A DNA stretch of 64,000 nucleotides from Otis tarda (Eukaryota > Chordata > Aves > Otidiformes > Otididae): contig CM048557.1 in the NCBI GenBank assembly GCA_026413225.1, forward strand, positions 45,515,371 through 45,579,370. The letters are read 5' to 3'. Both the position numbers and the translations under genes were made by a program. Below are positions 36,301-48,300 of the stretch, piece by piece (position 1 is the first letter of the stretch; every line of letters starts with the position of its first letter). Under the pieces are notes generated by a model. That model was not told where the DNA came from. It saw only the letters and a program-made list of their open reading frames with translations, and searched no databases.

Positions 36301-39300
36301 GGTCCCTTCCACTGAAAGGTGAATGCTCTCTTAGCCTAGCCTGGCCTGCAATGTGGATCTTCTTCTTGTAGCCCTTTTCCAGGTTAGTCCTCGTGTAGTG
36401 GATATGCCTTCACCCTGCCCTGCCGTATGTCTTATATAAATAATTTGCTAAAGCTGTCCTTTTTTGTGACCTTCATACAGGCAGAAAGTGGCATAAAACT
36501 GAGTGCTGAAGGATGAGGGGGTGGTGAAAACCAAACCAGCCCTCTCCAGTTCTTCCCTTTTCTAGCACCTCACACCTCTGTGTCTTTAGCACTGAAATCC
36601 TTCTGGAAGTATAGAGACAAGACCTTTGTTCAGGGTCTTGTGCAGCCTGGAAGGTGCTATTCTCATGGCAAAGCCTGTGGAGGCCATCTGTCATCCCAGT
36701 CCATACAGCAGAGCGCTCTGGAGCTGCACAGAACACTCCAGTGAGCAGTTAAAGCTGTGGCTGTGGCCTCCCTCCCCTCGCCACTTATTCATTTGTCTCT
36801 TGTGTTTTTGCAGCTCCAGTCCCCTGTGGGTCTGGTCATGTCCCTTTGGCTCTCCTCGTCCAACTGATCTTGTGAGACACTGATGAGCTGGGCTGGGCCA
36901 TGCCTGTCCCGTACTCTAGGGCTTCCTCTGGAGTTGGCTGAACAGCAGGAGTTGTGCTCTCCATTTCAGTCCTGTTCCCTGCTGGTGCTGGCCCTGACCC
37001 TGGTTAGCTTTTTTTCCTTAAGGTCTCTCTTTTCTCACGGTCCCTTGTGTGAGCTCTTTAATCTGCCTCTTCAGAAGGGTAGAGAATGTGGCTGGGAGGG
37101 TGGATGAATGTCAGGGCAGTTTAGGTTCACCTAAGCGACAAGCGTCAGCCCCTTCACAGATCTCCCTCTGGCTCTGCCGCAGAGACTTGGCAGCTGGTGC
37201 CTTCGTAGCACTGCTTCCACATCAGTGTTCTGGGGGTCCTTCCCACACCCCAGAGCACAGAGGTAGGTTAACCCCAGTTGTCCTAACGTGATGTAGCAGG
37301 ATGGCTACCTGCACTCATTGCACTAGTCAGCCTGTTAAGGAGATTGGCGGTACCTGTTCCAGACAATGATAATTATCCCTCCCTGTAGGACCATCATGGG
37401 AACAGGCTGCTAAAAACACCAGAATGCTGTTTGAAGGTCCTCTGTGAATCTGCTTCTCCTTTGTGTTTTTATCTCTCCCATAAGGTATTTATGGCTATGA
37501 TAAGAGGCTTATCAAGCAAAACTTCCATGCCCTGGTGCCCCTACGGCCACAGAACATTCTTCTTGTCCTCTAGTGAACATAGTGACAAAGGTCACTTCCT
37601 GAGAAACGCCCAGCCTCGATGTCTTTCCCCAGGGGTTTCTTTGTTTCCCTATACACCCATATCTATCTGTGTCTCAATTAAACCCTTTTCAAAATTTTGG
37701 GTCTTGCTTGAACTGCTGGTTTAATGGCCACTTAGTTCTGCAGTTCCAATGGAGAACACCTTTAAGAGCTGTCTGCTTCTATGAGCCTGTCTGCTTTAGT
37801 TTTCAGTGAGGGGCTGCATGTTCTGGGAACTTCTTTCTTGCAGCCTGACTAATGACATAGCATCAATGTGAAACAAAGTCCTGACCATATCTGGTCACTA
37901 ACTCATTCATCACCTTTGCCTGGAGATGAGGGGCAAAGTGGAACCTGGCAACTGTCACAACAGAGTGAATCAGACACAAACTACTTAGCATACTTGAACT
38001 GTAAGTCTAGGAAAATGAAATTTTGTGGGACTATCCTAAGAGCTCTGTACTGAGACCAAAACTGGCTAAGGGGAGAAAAAAAAAAAGAAAAAAAGCCATG
38101 TGCCAAGTGTCTCTGCTGACAGGCGCTAAGGTTCTTAGGGCCACAGCCACCTCTTGGAGACCTGCACTGTTTTAGCACTGACTGCTGTGTAGTTTGGAGA
38201 CTCCTGTTTATGGAAGGAGCACTCAGTTCATACTTGGTCCTTACAGCCCAGGGAACTGTAATTCTCACCTTGAGCCCCTCTCCTAGTCAGTGCTTTTCCT
38301 CCCTGCTCACTTGACAGGGGATGGGAAGCATAAGAACTCATGGGAGATATCTGAGGAACCTGTATTGAGCAGAAAAAGGCTTTTACCTCCTTCTCTTTCA
38401 CTTTCTGGAGCTGCTAACTCCTCTGTCAGTCTCTCAGCTCTTCTCCTTCTGCAGCCTTCAGGCTGTGTGCTGGCCATGTGGTAGCTCCCTATAAATGGGT
38501 TATATCAGAAGAAAGCAGCCCCTTTATACTGCTGTCACAGATTACTTCTTTCCTCCACGAAAGCATTGGAAACAACATATTCTAGAAATGATACAGCATT
38601 GGAGGTTAAGGGATTTGCCCTTTGATACAAAACAAAATTACTTGTCATAGCAAAATGTTGTCCAGCCTTTCAACACATAAAAGCCTTTGTAAACACAGAT
38701 CAATAGCTGAAGTCTGAAATTAGCTTCTCAAGCCTGTATTTGGATAAGAATCGATGTATGAGCGTGAGCCCCTCTGACTTCAGTCAGTGCAGCATTCAGG
38801 GAGGACAGAACCTTAGCTGGAACATTCTGGTTTTATCTGTAGTAATTTGATCTACTGGAAGCATTATTACACAATGTAATACTAGTTGCCCATTTGGGGT
38901 TGTTTTTTTGATGGTGGTCATTTGCATTAAAAAGGAGAAAAAAAAAGTGAAAATAGTTTGAGGTTTAGTTTCTGTAGTTGAATTCTAGGAACTGATACCA
39001 AACACCTTCTTTAATGGATTAAGACTAAAACTTAGTAGAAAATACACAAGTAGCTCGTGCTTATATATTTAACTTATTCCTAAAAAACAGTGTCCAAAAA
39101 GTTTTGTCAACTCTGGTACTGTTCTGCTATCAAGATCCTGGTGGAATTTCAGTCAGGTAAAGGAAAGGATTTACCTTTCCTTCCTAAAACTGTGTACTGT
39201 GAAGGGCTACTTGCTACCTCCTGTACTAGAAAGAGCTTTGTTTTTTGGATATGGGAAGGATTTCCTTGATATCTATTCAGGGTTGACAATTGCTAACATT

Positions 39301-42300
39301 TCAGTGCTGGTAAAGCTGTCCTGGGCTACTGCATGTGTCTCGCAGTACTGAGCCCACTGATGTTCCTCAGCACGGCCAGGCTGCAGGTCTGGCTTTTCCC
39401 AGGATCTGCCTGGTGTGCTTCCTGGGCATTGGGTCACTTTGTCCCCTCTGCCTAGAGATGAGAGCTCATAGCTCAGCTGCCGTTGGCTGTGGAACTGGTA
39501 CTAGCCCTGCTAAACACTCCTGTGGCTTGAGGTGAGGCTGTGAGGGCAACCTGGCTTGCATGTCACCTCTACAAGTATAGTAGGCAGATTAAACACAGAA
39601 AGGAGCAGCAAAGAAATGTGTTTTGGATAGCACTGAAAAATACAGGCCCATAACACTGTAGCAGTGTTGTCACCTCTTCCCTTTGCTTTCCTGCTTGGGA
39701 GTGTTCAATTCCCTTGGCTCCTGCTTATAAATAAGTATGTCCAACTGGTTATTGTACAGAGGGTGCCCAAGAAAGATTAATGATGTCTTTATTTGGCTCT
39801 TGTTCTTTCCCTCAAGAGACATGCAGAGTACCTGACCAGGGACCTGTCAGCCCATGGTAGAACCTGAGCATCTTGGCTGCCTCATAGGTGCCTCCTTATA
39901 GATGTGATACCCAGACCTCACAGGCAGCAAAGCCCCTAGTCATGAGGTAGGGATGTGGAAACTCCTAGGCCCTGTTCTTACTTGCCCTGCTGTGTGTGCA
40001 GGCCGTTCTGTGCTCTCTGTCAGTCCAGTTCCTCTGTCTGGGGTAAGGGTGTCAGAGAAATGTGTACCTTTTTTTTTATTTTTTTATTTTTTTATTTTTT
40101 TTTAACCATGTGCTGGAAACTATACAAAGATCTGTGAATGAAAAGAATAGGAGGACTGTAAACCCTCAATAAAACCCTAACCCTGCTTTTCCTTGCAGAC
40201 AGACAACACTAGTTGTCTATATCATGTCTCTGGTGGGAATGGTCACCTACACCTTCACTCTGAGCCTAGGCCACCTCTGGGTGGTCTTTGTGACTGCAGG
40301 CATGCTGGGGTAAGTTCATGTGCAGGCTGCTTTCCTCTGTGGCTGAGCTGCTAGGGCATGAGCAGGGAGGCAGAGCTCATGGCGCAGGAGGGACTGCGGA
40401 GAGCCATAGCCTGTATGTGGCTTCTGCGTGGTTTAAGGACAAAATGATCCCTTCTTTCCCTCTCTCCCTTGTATGTGTTTTGTTAGAGTCAGGGACATTA
40501 GCATAGACCTGCTCAGCTGCAGCTGCCTTAAATGTTCCAGGTAATCGAGTGAAAGCGTTTGGAAAGTGAGCGGTACTGCAGCCCCATAGATGAGCAATGC
40601 GTAGGAATGAAAAGCATGTGGGCCTGGCTGGATATTTGATGGTGCTGGGGATGACACCCCTTAGAGTTACTTGTGGGAGATGCTGTGTTTAATGCTTTGT
40701 TCTTGTAGCAGCCGGCACCTCCCTGCTGGCCTGGCTCTGTGGGCAAAGGTATTTCTGGGAAGGAGTGGTGAGGGAGTCAGACAGCTGCCTGGGCTGTGAT
40801 AATGCTAGAAGAAACATCCTGTGCAGTCAGTGAAGCAGCTCAAAAGGGATATGGGCTACAATGTGCCTTTTCAGTCTTCCTTCTTGCAGCTGCTGAGTCT
40901 TCCATTATGTGTGTTTCTTTACAGATTTTTCATGACAGGATACCTTCCCCTGGGCTTTGAGTTTGCTGCAGAGTTGACGTACCCAGAATCAGAAGGAACA
41001 TCATCAGGGCTCCTTAATGTCTCAGCACAGGTAGGTGTGCTGTTTTCTCTTTGCTTGCCTCTTTAAAGGCAGAGAAATTAAACTGTAGTTCCCAGCTTCG
41101 ACTCCTATTTCTTGTCCATGGTTGTTGTAACGTACTGCAGATCTAAGCACCCTGGGACCTGGCTTTTTGAATGATGTTCCTCATGGCATTTCTCTAGTGG
41201 CACCCATTCTGTTTCTGCTTAGGAAAATCCGACAGGATGCCAGTCATCCTTGCTTTTTCCAACATTGCTCCTAACAGCCTAGGACCTGGCTCTTCTCCAG
41301 TGAAGGATGGGATTCCAGCCTTAAGGGTCACTTGTCTCCCATCAGCTGCAAGGACGCCTCTGGTGCTTATAACCAAACTTTAGCTTGGCTGGCTTGTATG
41401 CTCTGATACTTTAGTAATGCTGGGAAGCTCTTTGGGCTGCTTTATAATAACAGTATGGCTTGACACTGCTTTTGTCTGTTTATAGATTTTTGGTATTACC
41501 TTCACTATCAGCCAAGGGCAAATCATGGATCACTTTGGGACGAAGGCAGGAAACCTCTTTCTTTGTTCCTTCCTCTTCCTGGGGACTGTTGTGACAGGTA
41601 ACTATATTTTTCTCTGTTCTTCTGCTGTGACTCTTGGGCATATGCCCTTGGGCTTGGCATATGAATTGAAGAGCTTCTGTGTGTAGTAGTGCCTGCAGGA
41701 AACAGCACGACCCACACAGCAGTCCCATGGCAATGCCTCTGTGCTTCTATAAGCATCTGGTCCATGTTACAAAAAAGATCTAAGGCTTCTTGCCCTGGCT
41801 GCTGGCTGGGGTCTCAAAGATGCACCTTCTACATGGTGCAATAAGGAGTCTCGATCCTGCCTATTTCAGAAGTGCTCTCTGCCTCATCCAGGAGAGTGGT
41901 TTCCCTTGCTCACTGTAATGTGTTCCTGTCTCCTCTGGGGCCTCTGTTGCCCCTTTGAGTCCCGGGGAAATTGATTTGGGCTCTGCATGGTAACTTAACT
42001 GCCTTCACATCTCTCTTCCTCCCTCTGTCCCAGCATTCATTAAGGCTGATCTCCGAAGACAGCGGGCCAATTTGGATAGCGAACAGACAGTGAGTAAACC
42101 CCTGCTCCAATCCCTGCTGTGCCCCTGCTATTAGCTCAGGACAACACTCAACCTCTCCCCTTTCTGGGGCAGAGGGGCTGGCCCTTTCTGAGTTATGACT
42201 ACAGCTGGGATTCTCTTCTCTTATCCCACCACTTCTTGCCTAGCCTGTGGAGAAGCTCCCTGTTGGCATTTTCAGACAGGTGGCTGTAATCCCAGCTCTG

Positions 42301-45300
42301 ACAGCTGCTGGGGCCTCTGTTTGCTTACTGTTAATATCATGCAGAATCCGTAGGCTCTGGTCATCTGTGAGTCTGCAGGGACTCACACATCTCTGTACTG
42401 GCTAGGGACAGATGCAGAGCAGCACTGTGCTTGCTTCTCTCCCCTGACAATGCACTGAGCCCTCCAGTGCTTTGCCTTTGTTTAGAGCTGGGTAACTGTT
42501 ATTCCAGGCCTCTAGGGAAGCAGGTTATTCCTCCTGTTCCATGTCCTTAGCTCCCAAGTGGGGTCAGTGTATGGGACTGGAGGAAGCTAGGTGGCAAAGC
42601 CCAAACGAAGGCTTGAGGAGCCTGGCTCCCCACACTTTGCACAGTGCTGCAGACAAGGTTGCTAGTTCACATGTGCTCACGAGAGCTCGGGGTATGATGT
42701 CCCTGTGCCATGCTGTGCAATAAATGCAGCTGTTTCCATGTGGGAAAGGGCCTCCGGTGAACTAATTGCAGTGGATACTCTTGGAAGCTCTTCCTGCAGG
42801 GAAAGGGAGGGGACTGGTGGTTGAGGCTCTTTTCCTTATTGCTCTGGGCTCCTCTTCTAGGATGTTAGCAGAGACATCCACACAACGTTCACGAAGCCAT
42901 CAGTGACCATGACTAGCAAAGTGCGTAAGCTCAGTTCTCTGCTGGCTTGAGCCAGCTCTTTTCAAAAGACAGTGCTGCCTTCCTCCAGCTCATCTAACCA
43001 GTCCAATCTGGAGAGAGGCCAGAAGGTCCAAGAAGCAGCTCGGCTCTGACTGCCTGCTCAGGAAGGTGGATTTTCAATTACAATTGAATTATTTTATTTT
43101 TATTTTATTATTATTTTTTATTTATTTTTACTGAACTATCTGAGCACAAATGCAGAGGGTAGGATTAGTAAAGGGATTTGATGCTGTGTTTAGTAGTTCT
43201 TGCATATACAACTCTTGGTTAGATGGGGTGGGAAAGGCTGTACAATTTATCTAGTTTAGGTAAGAGTCTGTCCCATGTGGTGTGTGTCCCCACACCCATT
43301 GTCATAACTTAAAAATAATTTTTTTTTTTTTTTCCGCTCTGAGCCATTTTCAGTATCAATACAATTGTAAGTGCTTACTGCTGAAGCAGGGAAGGCATTG
43401 AGACCAGAGCAAAGGTGGTACAGGTGTCAGTTCTGTAATCCTGAAAGCCTCTAGAACTGACTGCAGTAAGAACCAGAGGGATGTGTGTGAGGTAACAGGT
43501 CTTGGTCAGTCAAAAACTTCACTGGCAGCTCCTTTCCCCTGAGGAGTCATGCTCTGAGGAAGTCCTGACGGACACCCCATCACATCCCTGAAGGTGGCTT
43601 CCACATCGCTGAGCTCACCTGAGTACTTCTCAAGCTTAACAAACAACCCCAGGTGCTCAACCAACTGAATATGGGCTGATCCTCGTGTTCTGCGGTAACA
43701 CTGATGCCTCAGTCAGGGGAGCAGCCAGCTGGGCTTGAGCATTGTGGGCTGCCTTTGTGAAGAACTCTGATGGAGTCAGGTACTGGAGCTTTTCCTACAT
43801 GGCACAGCTGCCTTATACACGCTTGGGTGATTTTACTGTTTTCTTCTTTTCCTGTTCCTCTTTTTTATTTTCCCCTCTTTCATTTCCCTCCCTACTTGCC
43901 TCCATCTTTTCTGAGATGGTGACTTGTGGCTGTTGTTACAGAATCTTCAAGGCAGCAATCAGATCATGGATTATGGGACTGTAGCTTGTAACTCTAACAC
44001 CATCAATTCCCATTCCTGCTCACTAGCTCACGCACAAAGGTAGGAGAATCACACTAATCTGCTTCTCTGAATACTCATGGGTGGCACAGGCACCAAGCCA
44101 ATGGCACTTCTGGGGTGACAGCAGTGGCCTGTGGTGACAATCTTTCTGGCCTTCTCAGGTACTCACTTGAGAGGAAAGACAAGACAGCTTTCAAGAACAG
44201 AGTGGAGATTCCACCAGACTCATGTCAGGTAGGGGCATAGTGTTTAATTAGGTACAGCAAAGGCAAAGAACTCTGCTGGAGCAGATGGGAACTGAATTGT
44301 CAGTAAGTTACTGGGGAGAGGAGGTGCAGGTGTTTGGAGATTCTTCTCCTACATTACTTTTACAGTCTAGATTCTTGGCTAGAAGTGATACGAGGAGCCC
44401 TGTAGAAGAGTTGGCTTTTATCACAGCCAGGGTGCATGGCCAACTTCAAGAAGGAAGTTTAAAAACATCTAGCAATAACATTGCTAAGAGTCATTGGGTT
44501 GGTGCCTTTTGGTATAAGAATGCCTGAAAATTGTAAAGCTCTGTGCTTGTTGATCTGTGAAACTCAGTGGCACTTGGCATTTCTCAGCTGTTGCCCAGGC
44601 TGTAACACTTTATTACTCACTGTCCTCTGCTTCGCACTGACTCACTGATCTGCCAAGTTAACCACGCTACCCTTTGCTTTTCAAGGTGTTCATTGAGTAT
44701 GTGTATCACTTAGTGCTACAGCCAACAGGACTAACAGGCAAAAGCAGAGTGAGTTGGGAAAAACAGCCTTCATCCTGCTAAAACTAGAGCCTGTGCTACA
44801 AGGAGCATGAAGCTGCCACACTTTGATGCAAGCGTGAGGAAGAGTCCCATGGCGGGGGAAAGATTTGACTCCAAGCTGAGTACTTCTGAAGCTGTCTGTC
44901 AGTTTTAGCAGTGTACGTGTGTGGTGTTGATTTGGGATGAAGTAGTTGAGAAATTCTAGCTGCATGAGCTGGGCAAGCCTGCTTGAGGCATACTGGTACT
45001 TTTTTGATGGCTGAAGTTTGTCATTGCCTTTGCTATCAGACCTAGCTTGGTACAATTGCCAGTGTTACCACTGATGTCCCAGTTGCAAAATAGACTGAAG
45101 TGCATCTACCCCAATGCATGCAGCATGGGCAACAAACAGGAGGAGCTGGAAGCCGTTGTGCAGCAGGAAAACTATGATATAGTTGACAGGGAGCAGAACG
45201 AAGCCCGCGTAATCCAAGGAGATTAGCGACCTGCTACACCACTTAGACATGCACAAGTCTATGGGGCCAGATGGGATCCACCCAAGGGTACTGAGGGAGC

Positions 45301-48300
45301 TGGTGGAAATGCTCACCAAGGCACATTGCAGCGTTTACCAGCAGTCCTGGCTAACTAGGGAGGTCCCAGTTGACTGGAGGCTAGCAAATGTGATGCTCAT
45401 CTACAAGAAAGGCCAGAAGGAGGATCTGGGGAACTACAGGCCTGTCAGTCTGACCTCAGTGCCGGGGAAGGTTATGGGAGCAGATCATCTTGAGAGCCAC
45501 CACATAGCATGTACAGGACAACCAGGTGATCAGGCCCAGTCAGCATGGGTTTATGAAAGGCAGGTCCTGCTTGAGCAACCTGATCTCCTTCTATGTCAAG
45601 GTGACCCACGTAGTGGATTAGGGAAGGGCTGTGGATGTTGTCTACCTAAACTTCAGTAAAGCCTTTGACACTGTTTCCCACAGCATCTTCCTGGAGAAAC
45701 AGGCTGCTTATGGCTTGGATGGGTGTACTCTCTTCTGGGTAAAAAACTGGTTGGGTGGTTGCACCCAAAGAGTGGTGGTGAATGGAGTTAAATCCAGTTG
45801 GTGGCCAGTCACAAGTAGTGTTCCTCAGGGCTCCGATTTGGGGCCAGTTCTGTTTAATATCTTTATAAATGATCTGGACAAGGGGATCAAGTGCACCCTC
45901 ACTAGGTTTGCAGGTAACACTGAAACACTATACCATTGGCTGTATAACCCTTTTGATGACATTGGGTCCTCCACTGTCTTGACCCAATGGAGATGCAGTC
46001 CCACGGTGGAAGCAGGCAGCTGGCTTATTGTTTTCTCTGGGGGCCCATTATCCAGAGTACTGGCCCAACAAGGTCTGATTCCTCCTGATGTAGAAATAGC
46101 AAGCATCTGATGGAAAACTGTCAAAACCTTTAGCTGGATGTTCAGCTGCTGTGTGGCTTTGGTGCAGAGTAGGACTGTGGAACAGTCTGATTTCCCACTG
46201 TATTAAGGAACACACAAAGGGAAAACCCACATGCTGATCCTCACAGGGAAAGGTCTTTCATTTTCACCTAGTAGTGGCCTCTGGTGATGAGATGGAAAGC
46301 CTAGAATCTGAGCTGTTGACTTTTCTGGGAGAAGAGCAATGTATAAAGCTATAGCTTCAGTGACAAGAGTCAGTGTTAATCAGCCTTGACTCTGCCCAGG
46401 AACCACAGCCTCTCAGCAGCTCCCTGTCAGAGCTTTTGGCCACTGTGTCCACCCTGCAGGGTGTTTCCCTTCTTCCTACAGGACCTGCCTTGTGTTCATA
46501 AGCAGTTTGTCTTCTATCAGTGCCCTTATCTGCTTATGGTTATAATTAAGTTGTTGCAATTAGTAGAACTTGTAGTGGGAACTAAATTAGCCTAACAGCA
46601 TTGTGGACACCTTGTCCTCTCTTAATAAAGCTGCAGTGTGGTTCCACCAATCCTCCCACTTCTGTCCGCCTCAGTTCCCAGAGCACCAGCAGAGTTAGCT
46701 TTGGTATTTCAGGACACTTGGATCAAACACCTGTTTTACGTGACAGTGAGTCTTTTTGTGGGCTGCCTTTGTTGTAAGTGCATCTGAAACCATTCCAACA
46801 TTGTGCCTTAAGGTTTCATAGTAGTGTGGGTCGATTCAGCATACACATTATACTCGTGTATATGCTGTGTACAGCCTGTGCTCATCTGCTCCTGGTTTCC
46901 AGCATCCAGGCAAACCTTCCTGCATTGTTTCTTTGCATTATGAGATAAGCATCTTTGATTTCCATGGTTTGTTTTGACTTAGGAGTGAAATGTTTAAGAA
47001 AAGTCTTTGGTAACATTTCTTTGGAAATACTTTTAAGCTTGTGTGGGTTTTTTAGGAAAGCAGCTATCATATGGAGTGCAGGATTCCAAAATGGCAAGAT
47101 TGTATTTTCATTCAAACTAGGCTTTGCTCGGCCTCTTTGAAACTTGCAAATTTGATTAATGTGTGTTTAGGGCACTTGAGACTACTCTGTGCTGGTCTTA
47201 CATACTGGCAGATAAATTGATTTGTGTGTGTGTGTGTGTGTGTGTATGTGTGTGTGTGTGTGTGTGTGAAGAACCTGTTCTTGATAGCAGAGAGTAGGGA
47301 GTAAAGTGGTTTTAGATTAGGTCCTGGTTTTTGGGTTATAGTAAAATTAAAACCTTCTGTCTGGAGTGTTATGCTCATCCTGGATAAGTCAGGACTCAAT
47401 CAGGGCCAAGTACCTTTTTTTACTGGTTGTATGTTTGCCTGGATGCAAATATGCATCTGATGGATCTCAGTGGAATACCCAAAAGCATGTTGCTTTTTTC
47501 TCCCAATGCCAGTGTGATTTAGAGGCTGGCTTAGGGCATTAGGGCAAGCATCCAGCCTCAGTAGCTTACTGGAGTCCCTTGCAAGCTGTAGCATGCTTAC
47601 TCTCTAGTGAAATACTGCCAATAAAAAAAAAAAAATTGCTCAAGTTTTGCGTAGTAGACACAAACGATGTGTACCCCATCCTCTGCTTCCCAAACTTCCC
47701 TGCTCCCTTTATGTGCTTACTGTGTGGCAAGCTGCCTTTTCCTCCTACCCCAAAGCCACAGGCAGGCTGTCTGCATGGCCTTTCCCACTACTGTGACAAG
47801 GTGGCAGAGCTCTGCAGGCTGGCTGATCACCTAAACCTCTGTTGCTGTAGCTCCACTGCAGGTGGGTGGTGTTCAGACCTCAGAGGTGCTTGGGGAGCCT
47901 GTTCAGAGTTGCCAGCATGCTTCCATGAGGCATGCTGGCGGGGTTTCCCAAGCCTAAATGCAGCTTTGTCCTTACTCCTGCCTCTGGCACCACTTTATGC
48001 ACCACCCCTATTTCTCCTGCTGATAGGAGTTCCCTCTTTGCATTTCTTGGCTTTTGCTTCCAGGTGTCTCTTTGAAGCTTTCCTGATCTCACTCCTCTGC
48101 TTTGGGGTATTGCTGCTGACCTCTGTAAAACCTTTTCATCTGCAGTTTGTGTAAGAGGCTACTCAAAATGAAACTGTTTCATATCTCTTGCTTCCATGCT
48201 GCCTCGACTTCTCTTGAACTGCACTGGGGACATGAACCTCTTTCCTGTGCACCTCTGACTCCTGCCTCAGATGTCAGACTTGCCCCATAGCGAGTTAACT

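Noticed and set aside
42719..42724. AATAAA before FLVCR2 exon 10
   Set aside because: It lies in intron 9 between clear coding exons and no stop codon context suggests use; likely chance.
46401..46461. Exon-like stretch [20 protein letters not shown] between FLVCR2 exons 12 and 13
   Set aside because: It has an acceptor but the only donor (G|GTGTTT) is poor and puts exon 13 out of frame.
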